Source of the DNA: Clostridia bacterium
GTDB lineage: Bacteria > Bacillota > Clostridia > Oscillospirales > Acutalibacteraceae
Assembly: GCA_029098305.1 (NCBI GenBank)
Contig: JAQXOB010000001.1
Location: 1-64,000, forward strand
Reading direction: 5' to 3'
Length of the DNA stretch: 64,000 nt
The notes below the pieces were generated by a model. It had not been told where the DNA came from. It searched no databases and was given only the letters and a program-made list of their open reading frames with translations. How positions within the stretch are numbered: the first letter of the stretch is position 1; each line of letters begins with the position of its first letter. Below, piece by piece: positions 24,797 through 32,979 of this stretch. Both the position numbers and the translations under genes were made by a program.

Positions 24797-25600
24797 TTAT
24801 AGCTTAATATCAAGTATTTTTTTGCCTACAAAGTATGCTGCAACAAAGATTATTATTGCAACGGTCGTTGTAATTCTACCTGTGACAGATGTGAGATCAA
24901 TAACCTCTGTGCCAAGACTCTTGAGTAGAAATACAAATATGATAGGCATAACTGTCATAGCGGTAAGCTCACCTTTATTAGCAGCTACCATTGTTTTGAT
25001 TTCGAGCTGGATATCAACCTTATCACAGATAATAGAATATGTGTTTTTGATAACCTCTTTGATGTTACCGCCTTTACGATAACAAGTATCAAAAACATTT
25101 GCAAAGCTTATTATATCTGCTATCTGACTTCTCTCGCCCATATCGAGCAAAAGCTCTTCAACATTTATATTGTTATAAATACCTGAATTTATTATCTTAA
25201 GCTCTTCATATATGAGGCTTTCTTCTCCATACTGTGCCGCCATATCAGATGCGGCATTTGCAAATGAATCCATTATGTTGAGACCGGCACCGATTGAAGT
25301 ATTCAAAGACTCTAGCATATCTTTAAACTGCATAAGAAGCTTGTGGCGCCTTTTTTCTATAATCTGCTTTTTTCTTATAGGAAGAAAAGCAAACCCTGCG
25401 ATCAAGCCGACTATCAAAGATACGATAAGTGATTCATAAAATATGAATGCTACAACAGCGCTTACAACAGCACCTAATATAAAGTATAGAACCTTTTCGG
25501 AGAGTTTGAACTCATATACGTTATAGTCGATTCCAACTCCCATTATTCCAACTTTTGGGATATATGGCTCTTTTTTCTTAAAGGGATTTGGAATATTCAT
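24797..25600 (-). CDS. tadB: Tad platform protein TadB
   Basis: A 267-aa membrane protein of the type II secretion F family. Helices lie at about residues 33-75 and 200-265, with the cytoplasmic F domain between them (QFKDMLESLNTSIGAGLNIMDSF and GERSQIADIISFANVFDTCYRKGGNI). It forms the platform that couples the TadA motor to pilin extraction from the membrane. It is 13 bases after tadA, with AGAGGTG before ATG 25600. The Gly-rich turn SIGAGLN is typical. Confidence 0.88.
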   Translation of the reverse strand: MNIPNPFKKKEPYIPKVGIMGVGIDYNVYEFKLSEKVLYFILGAVVSAVVAFIFYESLIVSLIVGLIAGFAFLPIRKKQIIEKRRHKLLMQFKDMLESLNTSIGAGLNIMDSFANAASDMAAQYGEESLIYEELKIINSGIYNNINVEELLLDMGERSQIADIISFANVFDTCYRKGGNIKEVIKNTYSIICDKVDIQLEIKTMVAANKGELTAMTVMPIIFVFLLKSLGTEVIDLTSVTGRITTTVAIIIFVAAYFVGKKILDIKL

Positions 25601-25613
25601 TTGTATTCACCTC

Positions 25614-26852
25614 TTAGATTTCTTTATAGATACCCGACAAGCGTAGCTTCTGGGTGTGTATCATTTTGTTTTTTGTTCTCTTTAGAGATCCCGAAACCTT
25701 GTGTAATGTAGAGTTTTCGTCCTCTTCAAAAACATACAGAGGGTTAAGGATAATCTTTCCGTTTTCATATCCGACAACCTCGGTTATCTCCATTGTCTTT
25801 CTTGAGTGATCTCTGAGTCTTGAAAGATGGATAATGATATCAAGTGCAGATGCTATCTGCTGTCTGATAGCCTCCAGTGGCAATCCGGCACTTCCTTGAA
25901 GCACCATTGTTTCAAGACGGCTTAGCATATCTTCTGTGGAGTTTGCGTGGCCTGTAGAGAGGGAACCATCGTGACCGGTATTCATGGCTTGAAGCATATC
26001 GAGGGCTTCTCCACCTCTAACCTCGCCGACAACTATTCTCTCAGGACGCATACGAAGTGAAGACTTAATAAGATCTCTGATTGTGATCTGTCCTGTTCCT
26101 GCTGAGTTAGCATTTCTTGTTTCCAGACTTACAAGGTTATCTATACCTTTTATCTGAAGCTCGGCAGAGTCTTCTATTGTAATGATACGTTCATCCTTTG
26201 GTATGTAGTTTGACAAGGCATTAAGAAATGTGGTTTTACCTGATCCGGTACCACCACTAATAAAGATGTTATATTTAGCTCTTACAAAAAGCTCCAAATT
26301 ATCTGCGATCTCCTGTGTGATGGAACCATATGATATCAGTTTTTCTATAGTCATCGGTGTTTTGGAGAAACGGCGGATTGTCATTGTAGGGCCACATAGT
26401 GCAATTGGAGGCAAAACCACGTTTACACGGGAGCCATCCTGCAATCGTGTGTCAACTATTGGGTTAGATTGGTTTACCTCTCTTCCTGACAATCCAACAA
26501 TTCTTTGAATAATGTCTTCAAGACGCCTTTCACTCTCAAAAGCGGCATCAAGGCGTTGCAGACGACCATTTTTTTCTACAAATATATGTTCGTGGCCATT
26601 TATCATAACTTCGGTAATAGTTTCGTCACGGATTATGCTATCGAGCAGTCCTAATCCTCTAATAGAACTAAACACCAATTCTTTTATATTTACCTTTTGC
26701 TCGATTGAAATATATTTACCCTGAGTTTTAAGACTGATAATATTTTCAATCTCTTCTTCGAGTTGCTCGTCAGTGAGTTCGCTAAGTCTCAGGTTATCTG
26801 CAATATACTTTTTTATTTCTTCAATCAACAGCTCTTGAACATTATCATCCAT
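25614..26852 (-). CDS. tadA: Tad secretion ATPase TadA (CpaF)
   Basis: A 412-aa hexameric ATPase that powers Flp pilus extension. After the N-terminal domain (EVMINGHEHIFVEKNGRL) come Walker A GGTGSGKTTFLNAL, the Asp box ERIITIEDSAEL, Walker B RPERIVVGEVRGGEA and the His box DGSLSTGHANS, all intact. The protein lacks an extra N-terminal forkhead domain. It lies directly after the TadZ/CpaE gene, with a Shine-Dalgarno GGAGAAGG before ATG 26852. Only one such ATPase is present, so retraction, if any, would use the same motor. Confidence 0.95.
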   Translation of the reverse strand: MDDNVQELLIEEIKKYIADNLRLSELTDEQLEEEIENIISLKTQGKYISIEQKVNIKELVFSSIRGLGLLDSIIRDETITEVMINGHEHIFVEKNGRLQRLDAAFESERRLEDIIQRIVGLSGREVNQSNPIVDTRLQDGSRVNVVLPPIALCGPTMTIRRFSKTPMTIEKLISYGSITQEIADNLELFVRAKYNIFISGGTGSGKTTFLNALSNYIPKDERIITIEDSAELQIKGIDNLVSLETRNANSAGTGQITIRDLIKSSLRMRPERIVVGEVRGGEALDMLQAMNTGHDGSLSTGHANSTEDMLSRLETMVLQGSAGLPLEAIRQQIASALDIIIHLSRLRDHSRKTMEITEVVGYENGKIILNPLYVFEEDENSTLHKVSGSLKRTKNKMIHTQKLRLSGIYKEI

Positions 26853-26891
26853 AAAGCCTTCTCCTATCCGACCCGATGTCCTTTTTTATAA

Positions 26892-27959
26892 TCAAGCAAA
26901 ATTGTTAAACACAGCCATAGATGAAACCTGCTGCATTATCTGCTCGGTGCTGGCATATTCATATTTTGGAATACCACCGATTATGTCAAGATTTTCTACA
27001 GGAAGCTCCTGACTGGTTTTGTTGCTAAACTTATTATATATGATATGTAGTTTGCTGAGTAAGTGCAAATCCTTCTGAGATTCCATAATACTGATTGTGT
27101 CGTAAAAGCTCTTGAACTTTGCATTTGATAATGCTGAGCCATCAGCTACAACCACAACATCAGATGAATTTCCAAGGATATTCATGCTTCTTTCATCAAA
27201 AGCAAAATCAGTATCAATAATTATATGTGTGTATGAGTTAGTTGTTCTCAAAGTTTTAATAATGCTTGTAATTTCCTCATTATTAAGCTCCATCATATCA
27301 AGAGGCATACTGCAAGCATCAAAGAAAAACACTCCGCTTTCGTCTTGTTTTACGCAGCTTTCGAGCTTCATCACTATATTAGCTTTTTTGCTCTTAACAG
27401 CATAAACTATATCTGAGAAGTTGTATTGACCGTTTCCTTTGAAAAATGCATTTGAATTTCCAAGTATTTCAAGGCTCAAAAACAAAGGTTTAAAGCCTTT
27501 TTTTGCAAGAAACATTGCATAAGATGCTGCCACAGTGGAGCAACCAACACCACCTGCTGCCGAAATAAAGCTTATAACCTTAGTGCCGTCTTCTGACGAG
27601 ATGCTCACACCGGAGATATTTGCAGCCACCTCAGAGAAAATATTTAGAATTTCTTTATAAATAAGGTCTGCCTTCTGGAATTTACAAATAGTAGGCTTAT
27701 TGTTATATTGCTCTATTCCCAGTGACTCTACAAAATATGCAAAAGCACAAGACTTTGGAATTCTAGAAAAATCAATCTCAAAAAAATCTGACGAGATAAG
27801 CATATCTATCTTTGATTCTCTGAGAGTTTCATACATTACATCATCTGTCTTGGTAAAAGAATAGACTTGAAGCTTATCCGGAAAGCGATTGTTAAATGCA
27901 GTAACAACCCTTGTAAGATAGTTCTTATCATGTTCAAGTATAGCCAATTTTATCTTCAA
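26892..27959 (-). CDS. TadZ/CpaE-like localisation ATPase
   Basis: A 355-aa protein with an N-terminal receiver-like domain (LAILEHDKNYLTRVVTAFNNRF, residues 1-110) and a MinD/ParA-type domain. The P-loop reads SAAGGVGCSTVAAS, lacking both lysines of the usual KGGVGKS; atypical P-loops are a known trait of CpaE/TadZ proteins, which localise the Tad machine to a site in the cell. The phosphoacceptor-like acidic positions are only partly kept. The track's ATG 27968 directly abuts the Shine-Dalgarno AAAGGA, whereas TTG 27959 is nine bases away and gives the family-like start (M)KIKLAILEHD. It is the first gene of the operon behind a strong promoter. Confidence 0.85.
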   Translation of the reverse strand: MKIKLAILEHDKNYLTRVVTAFNNRFPDKLQVYSFTKTDDVMYETLRESKIDMLISSDFFEIDFSRIPKSCAFAYFVESLGIEQYNNKPTICKFQKADLIYKEILNIFSEVAANISGVSISSEDGTKVISFISAAGGVGCSTVAASYAMFLAKKGFKPLFLSLEILGNSNAFFKGNGQYNFSDIVYAVKSKKANIVMKLESCVKQDESGVFFFDACSMPLDMMELNNEEITSIIKTLRTTNSYTHIIIDTDFAFDERSMNILGNSSDVVVVADGSALSNAKFKSFYDTISIMESQKDLHLLSKLHIIYNKFSNKTSQELPVENLDIIGGIPKYEYASTEQIMQQVSSMAVFNNFA

Positions 27960-28007
27960 ATCAACCATTCCTTTCGATAATAATACATTTACTCTATTTT
28001 CATTTAG

Positions 28008-28036
28008 ATAATATCATATAAGCATCAAAAAGTCAA
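28008..28036 (-). promoter_or_regulatory. Promoter of the Tad operon
   Basis: On the minus strand TTGACT and TATTAT are separated by exactly 17 bases, about 40 bases before the cpaE-like start. Confidence 0.7.
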
Positions 28037-28122
28037 TATTGGTGATGTAATCTTCATCTAAATCTATGTAAAAATCAATGATTTTTTATCAAAAATGATA
28101 AATTATGAAATTATTATGTAAT

Positions 28123-28320
28123 TTATTCATCGAAGGATGAAACACCAGCGAATATAGCTGCACAGGCAGGTATGCACGCTATCTGGCACATCAATGCACC
28201 TATCTCGTTGAGGTTGATCCTCGTGTTGAGGTCTGCAAATGACAGCGATGCAAACACAACACCGGCAATCAAAAAGACAATCGCTATAGCAATCATCACA
28301 TAAGCTAATCTGGTTAGCAT
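28123..28320 (-). CDS. Small two-helix membrane protein of unknown function
   Basis: A 65-aa protein with two hydrophobic segments: AYVMIAIAIVFLIAGVVFASLSF and LMCQIACIPACAAIFAGVSS, the second with three cysteines. There is no signal cleavage site. GAGAGGATG lies about ten bases before ATG 28320, and a good promoter is upstream. It sits between murA (divergent) and the Tad operon (same strand, 154 bases downstream), so read-through into the Tad genes is possible, but the Tad operon has its own promoter. The overlapping 67-aa ORF in another frame has Cys/Arg content typical of a shadow. Function unknown. Confidence 0.65.
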   Translation of the reverse strand: MLTRLAYVMIAIAIVFLIAGVVFASLSFADLNTRINLNEIGALMCQIACIPACAAIFAGVSSFDE

Positions 28321-28347
28321 AATAACACATCCTCTCTTTTACATCAT

Positions 28348-28376
28348 ATTATATATTATCTCCACAGGGTTGTCCA
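28348..28376 (-). promoter_or_regulatory. Promoter of the small membrane protein gene, overlapped by a palindrome
   Basis: On the minus strand TGGACA and TATAAT are 17 bases apart. The -35 is one arm of the inverted repeat TGTCCATATTTGGACA (28371-28386), so a regulator bound there would block it. Confidence 0.6.
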
Positions 28377-28434
28377 TATTTGGACATATAAAATAATCTG
28401 CCATATATAACCAGCACAAAATTGCTCCAAAATA

Positions 28435-28463
28435 TTGACAACAAAGGAAAAATGTATTATCAT
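28435..28463 (+). promoter_or_regulatory. Promoter of murA
   Basis: A perfect TTGACA and TATCAT are separated by 17 bases, about 70 bases before the chosen murA start. Confidence 0.7.
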
Positions 28464-28547
28464 TTATGATGAGCGTTTGAGCTTTTATTATTTTTGACTA
28501 TGTCTCAGAAATATCCCTTATTAAAATTCAAATCGGGAGCGAGTTTC

Positions 28548-29828
28548 TTGGATAAATATATGATTAACGGCGGTAAATCACTACACGGTCGTGTAAATAT
28601 CAGCGGTGCCAAAAACGCCGCTGTTGCTATCATACCAGCGTGTATTCTTTCTGATGAGCCTTGCCGTATAGAAAACATACCAAACATAAAAGATGTAAAC
28701 CTTATAGCCGATATCATAAGAAATATGGGTGCTAAGGTGACAAAAGTTGATAAATCTGCATTTGAGATAGACCCTAGAGGCATTGTAAACCCTGTGCCAT
28801 CTTACGATATGGTGCGTAATATGCGTGCATCCTACTATCTTTTGGGAGCATTGCTAGGCAAATATCACAGAGCAGAGGTGGCAATGCCAGGCGGATGTAA
28901 CTTTGGTGTTCGTCCGGTAGATCAGCATCTCAAAGGATTTGAAGCACTTGGTGTTGAGTGTGACTGTAGCGGTGATGTTATCAAAACCAGAACAGACAAA
29001 TTGACCGGTGCCAGAATCTACTTTGATATAGTATCTGTGGGTGCCACAATTAATATAATACTTGCCGCTGTAAAAGCAGAAGGCATGACTGTGATCGAAA
29101 ATGCAGCCAGAGAGCCACACGTAGTTGATGTAGCAAACTTTTTAAACTCCATGGGTGCAAACATTAGAGGTGCAGGCACAGACGTTATAAAAATCAGAGG
29201 TGTGGAGCATCTCAAGGGTGTTACATATTCTATCATTCCGGATCAAATTGAGGCTGGCACATATATGGCAGCTGTCGCAGCAGCCGGTGGTGATGTAGTG
29301 ATAAGAAATGTTATACCAAAGCACCTTGAATCTATCACTGCTAAACTGAGAGAAATTGGAGTAGAAGTAGAAGAATATGACGAAGCAGTGCGAGTTATCC
29401 GCAATGGTAAAATACGCAAATGCAATATAAAGACAATGCCTCATCCCGGTGTTCCGACTGATATGCAACCACAGTTTGCCGCATTGCTATCTATTGCAGA
29501 TGGCACTAGTATCATCACAGAAAATGTGTGGAACAACAGATATCAATATGTGAGCGAACTATGCAGATTCGGAGCAAATATTACAGTAGACGTGAGAAAG
29601 GCTATAATAGAAGGTGTACCTAGCCTCACAGCATCAACGGTGAGGGCAACCGACCTTCGTGCAGGTGCAGCACTTATTATCGCAGCCCTTGCGGCTCATG
29701 GCACCAGCGAGATAGAAGATATAAGACATATTGAGCGTGGATATGAAGACATTATAGAGAAACTTCGAGGTATAGGAGCAGATATCAGCCGACAATCAAT
29801 CGGAAGTCCTATCGTTTACACAGCATAA
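28548..29828 (+). CDS. murA: UDP-N-acetylglucosamine 1-carboxyvinyltransferase MurA
   Basis: MurA moves enolpyruvate from PEP to UDP-GlcNAc, the first committed step of peptidoglycan synthesis, in the cytoplasm. The substrate motif GRVNISGAKNAAVAII opens the protein. The catalytic loop PGGCNFGVRPVD keeps the Cys attacked by fosfomycin, and the late TDLRAGAALIIAALAA is intact. The track begins at 28494, but TTG 28548 has GGGAGC eight bases upstream and gives the usual start (M)DKYMINGGKSLHG, so the protein is 426 aa. The gene is alone between its promoter and terminator. Clostridia often carry two MurA copies; which one this is cannot be told here. Confidence 0.93.
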   Translation: MDKYMINGGKSLHGRVNISGAKNAAVAIIPACILSDEPCRIENIPNIKDVNLIADIIRNMGAKVTKVDKSAFEIDPRGIVNPVPSYDMVRNMRASYYLLGALLGKYHRAEVAMPGGCNFGVRPVDQHLKGFEALGVECDCSGDVIKTRTDKLTGARIYFDIVSVGATINIILAAVKAEGMTVIENAAREPHVVDVANFLNSMGANIRGAGTDVIKIRGVEHLKGVTYSIIPDQIEAGTYMAAVAAAGGDVVIRNVIPKHLESITAKLREIGVEVEEYDEAVRVIRNGKIRKCNIKTMPHPGVPTDMQPQFAALLSIADGTSIITENVWNNRYQYVSELCRFGANITVDVRKAIIEGVPSLTASTVRATDLRAGAALIIAALAAHGTSEIEDIRHIERGYEDIIEKLRGIGADISRQSIGSPIVYTA

Positions 29829-29837
29829 TAAAGTATC

Positions 29838-29865
29838 AAAAGGCTGTCTTGTGCAGCCTTTTTTG
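29838..29865 (+). terminator. Intrinsic terminator of murA
   Basis: AAAGGCTG pairs with CAGCCTTT, followed by TTTTG. Confidence 0.85.
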
Positions 29866-29900
29866 CAATATTAAAGAATATTATTTTGAGGTGAAAAAGC

Positions 29901-30704
29901 ATGGCGAAGATAATACCCCTTTTTAGCGGAAGCAAAGGCAATAGCTATTACATAGGCAGTGGCTCAAAGGGAATACTTATAGATGCCGGCAGAAGCGCCA
30001 AACAGATTACTGAAGCTCTCTCTCACTTCAATATCAACATTGCTTCAATAGAAGCTATACTTATAACACATGAACACTCTGACCATATAAACGGTCTAAG
30101 AGTTTTTGCATCGAGGAACGATATAGAGGTTTATATGTCGAATGGGACTAGCGAACAAATGATAATAGACGGTCATCTAAAGGGTGTGCGATATAACTGC
30201 TTGCAAAAAGACGGAGACAACTATATTCCATTTGATACAGGAAGCTTTATGGTAGAACCATTTAAAACCAGTCACGATACCATCGAAAGCACCTGTTTTC
30301 GCATAACTGACGGTGAAAATCGAAAAATCACTTTGGCTACAGATTTGGGTTATATATCAGACACAGTTTTTTCGTATTTAAGCGGAAGCGATGCTGTGAT
30401 ATTGGAGTCTAACCATGATGTAGGTATGCTAAAAAATGGGCCATATCCTTATCTGCTTAAAAGGCGAATTATGTCTGATACCGGGCATTTATCTAATGAT
30501 GTATGCAGTGATGCACTGCCTAATCTGGTAAAAAACGGAACTACACGCTTTTTGTTGGCTCATCTCAGTCGAGAAAACAACTATCCGGACCTTGCATACC
30601 ATTGTGCTGTGGCAAAGCTGATGGAAAACAATATGATGCGTGATAAAGACTACACACTCAATGTAGCCGCAGAAGATTATAACGGCACTATAATTTACTT
30701 GTAA
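29901..30704 (+). CDS. walJ: MBL-fold metallo-hydrolase, WalJ/YycJ type
   Basis: A 267-aa protein of the metallo-beta-lactamase fold with the metal motif THEHSDHINGL (HxHxDH) at about residue 56-66 and further ligands in TSHDTIEST and LATDLGYIS. The length, order of motifs and the start IIPLFSGSKGNSYYI fit YycJ/WalJ, a protein reported to act as an exonuclease or to affect cell-wall and replication control in Firmicutes. In Bacilli it belongs to the walRK operon and is often followed by rlmH; here rlmH follows 20 bases later without walRK. GAGGTG lies before the ATG. The biochemical activity is not certain. Confidence 0.85.
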   Translation: MAKIIPLFSGSKGNSYYIGSGSKGILIDAGRSAKQITEALSHFNINIASIEAILITHEHSDHINGLRVFASRNDIEVYMSNGTSEQMIIDGHLKGVRYNCLQKDGDNYIPFDTGSFMVEPFKTSHDTIESTCFRITDGENRKITLATDLGYISDTVFSYLSGSDAVILESNHDVGMLKNGPYPYLLKRRIMSDTGHLSNDVCSDALPNLVKNGTTRFLLAHLSRENNYPDLAYHCAVAKLMENNMMRDKDYTLNVAAEDYNGTIIYL

Positions 30705-30723
30705 TTTTGGAGAATTTCATATT

Positions 30724-31203
30724 ATGAATATTCAAATAATATGCATAGGAAAACTTAAGGAAAATTATCTGCGTGATGCGTGTGATGAATATGCAAAAAG
30801 ACTTTCACGTTATTGCAAATTCAGCATAATCGAACTAGACGAATGTAAAGTGTCCGAAAATGCCTCAGACTCTCAAATAGAATCTGCCATAATTGCAGAA
30901 GGAAAGAAAATTATCTCAAAAATAAATAAAAATGCAATGGTTTTTGCCATGTGCATTGAAGGCAAGCAAATGAGCAGTGAAGAGCTTGCACAAAAGATAG
31001 AAACTTGTGCCGTAAATGGTACAAACGATATAGTATTTTTAATAGGAGGCTCATGGGGATTGAGCAAGGATGCAAAGTCTTTGTCTGATTTTAAGCTTTC
31101 TATGTCGAAGATGACTTTTCCTCATCAGCTTGCCAGAGTGATACTATGCGAGCAGATTTACCGATGCTTCAACATAATAAATGGTGGTAAATATCATAAA
31201 TAA
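30724..31203 (+). CDS. rlmH: 23S rRNA (pseudouridine1915-N3)-methyltransferase RlmH
   Basis: A 159-aa SPOUT-class methyltransferase that methylates pseudouridine 1915 in helix 69 of 23S rRNA on the assembled ribosome. The SAM knot region reads FLIGGSWGLSKD, and the C-terminus RVILCEQIYRCFNIINGGKYHK matches the conserved EQxYR...YHK end, with a Lys where Pro is usual before Tyr. Length is exactly that of the family. It lies between walJ and rqcH in the same direction, spaced by about 20 bases, which suggests one transcript of ribosome-related functions. Confidence 0.93.
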   Translation: MNIQIICIGKLKENYLRDACDEYAKRLSRYCKFSIIELDECKVSENASDSQIESAIIAEGKKIISKINKNAMVFAMCIEGKQMSSEELAQKIETCAVNGTNDIVFLIGGSWGLSKDAKSLSDFKLSMSKMTFPHQLARVILCEQIYRCFNIINGGKYHK

Positions 31204-31224
31204 ATATAAATTGGTGGTGAAAAC

Positions 31225-32979
31225 ATGGCTTTAGACGGAATATTTCTGCACCATACAGTAAACGAAATACGTGAAAAAACAATAGGAGCAAGGGTTGAGA
31301 AAATATATCAACCTAATAAAGATGAAATAATAATCGCACTGCGCACAAGACAGGGTCCAGAAAAGCTCCTGCTCTCTGCCAGAGCAAACAGTGCAAGAGC
31401 GTGCTTCACCAAATATTCTGTTGAAAACCCAAAAACTCCGCCTATGCTATGTATGTTGCTAAGAAAGCGACTTGGTGGTGCTAAGCTTATCAACGTGTAT
31501 CAACCGGCATATGAAAGAATAATATATATTGAGTTTGAGGCAATAAACGAGCTTGGTGATCTTGAAACACTAGTTCTCATAACCGAGATTATGGGAAAAT
31601 ACAGCAATGTAATCCTTGCAGATAAGAGCTTAAAAATAATAGATGCGCTCAAGCGTGTTGATATATCTATGTCCTCACAAAGACTTGTGTTACCAAATAT
31701 AAAATATGAGCTTCCACCTGCTCAGGACAAGCTTGACCTAAGCTCTGCATCACCGGAAGAAGTATTAGAAAAAATACTTTCTCTGACGGCTGAAAAGCAT
31801 CTTGATAAGGCGATATTAGACTCGGTAGCAGGAATATCTCCCATTGTTTGCAGAGAGATAGATTATTTTGTGAGCATGGGCAGAGAGCTTACAAACCGAA
31901 ATTTAAATGATAATGACAAGCAAAAGCTTGTGTATTATATAAAAAAACTAAAAGAAACCGCAAGCGGATGCAACGGCACTCCAACCATGATTTCACGAGA
32001 CGACGGCACCCCGTTTGATATATGCTTTCACGACATACAGCAATACGGCAGTGGCGCAAAGGTAAAGAAATTTGACAGCTTTTGTGAGCTTTTGGATAGT
32101 TTTTATTATGAGCGTGATGCAATCGAACGAATGAAATATCGCTCGATGGATTTGCTCAAGCTCATAAGCAATTCTATCGACAGATTATCACGAAAGATAT
32201 TAGCTCAGAAAATAGAGCTGGAACAAAGCGAAGATCGTGAGCATCTGAGAATCTGCGGAGATCTAATACAGGCTAATCTTTATAGAATTCAAAAGGGCTG
32301 TGAAAGCGTCACCTTAGAGAACTTCTACGATGAAAATAATACTCCTATCAAGGTGAAACTGGACCCTGCCCTATCGCCTGCACAGAATTCGCAAAAATAT
32401 TATAAAGACTATCAAAAGGCGAAAACAGCACAGAGTGTGCTGAGTGATCAGATAGAAAAAGCAAGTAGAGAGATAGTGTATCTCGAATCTGTGTTTGATA
32501 ATCTGACAAGAGCAGAAAACGAAAGTGATATCACACAAATCAGATTAGAATTATATGAAAGTGGCTATGTAAAAAGACAAAATTCAAAGCAAAAACCACC
32601 AAAAAGCCTGCCACCTAGGAAATATATAACCAGTGATGGATTCACAGTGCTTGTAGGCAGAAATAACAAACAAAACGATAAGCTAACACTAAAAACTGCC
32701 GGTAAAACTGATTTGTGGTTCCATACAAAAAATATCCCAGGCAGTCATACTGTAATAATCACAAACAAAGAAAATGTGCCCGATACATCCATCCTTGAGG
32801 CTGCACGCCTTGCAGCATATCACAGCAAGGCAAGGAACTCCTCGCAGGTGGCTGTTGACTATACATTTATCAAAAATGTTTCAAAACCACAGGGCGCAAA
32901 ATATGGTATGGTTATCTATGAAAAGAATAAAACGGTGTATGTCACACCGGGGTTGATTGAGGAAAGTAACGATGAGTAA
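31225..32979 (+). CDS. rqcH: Ribosome quality control factor RqcH (NFACT family)
   Basis: RqcH binds stalled 50S-peptidyl-tRNA complexes and adds C-terminal alanine tails that mark the peptide for degradation. The 584-aa product has the NFACT-N domain (MALDGIFLHHTVNEIREK ... RTRQGPEKLLLSA), a coiled-coil middle (about residues 300-430) and the NFACT-R domain (SDGFTVLVGRNNKQNDKL, KTDLWFHTKNIPGSH). It was formerly called fibronectin-binding protein A. AGGTGG-like Shine-Dalgarno precedes ATG 31225. Its stop overlaps the pcrA start (ATGAGTAA), so the two are translationally coupled. Confidence 0.92.
   Translation: MALDGIFLHHTVNEIREKTIGARVEKIYQPNKDEIIIALRTRQGPEKLLLSARANSARACFTKYSVENPKTPPMLCMLLRKRLGGAKLINVYQPAYERIIYIEFEAINELGDLETLVLITEIMGKYSNVILADKSLKIIDALKRVDISMSSQRLVLPNIKYELPPAQDKLDLSSASPEEVLEKILSLTAEKHLDKAILDSVAGISPIVCREIDYFVSMGRELTNRNLNDNDKQKLVYYIKKLKETASGCNGTPTMISRDDGTPFDICFHDIQQYGSGAKVKKFDSFCELLDSFYYERDAIERMKYRSMDLLKLISNSIDRLSRKILAQKIELEQSEDREHLRICGDLIQANLYRIQKGCESVTLENFYDENNTPIKVKLDPALSPAQNSQKYYKDYQKAKTAQSVLSDQIEKASREIVYLESVFDNLTRAENESDITQIRLELYESGYVKRQNSKQKPPKSLPPRKYITSDGFTVLVGRNNKQNDKLTLKTAGKTDLWFHTKNIPGSHTVIITNKENVPDTSILEAARLAAYHSKARNSSQVAVDYTFIKNVSKPQGAKYGMVIYEKNKTVYVTPGLIEESNDE

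Noticed and set aside
28127-28330. 67-aa alternative-frame ORF over the small membrane protein
   Set aside because: Cys/Arg-rich shadow composition, and no properly spaced Shine-Dalgarno for its start.
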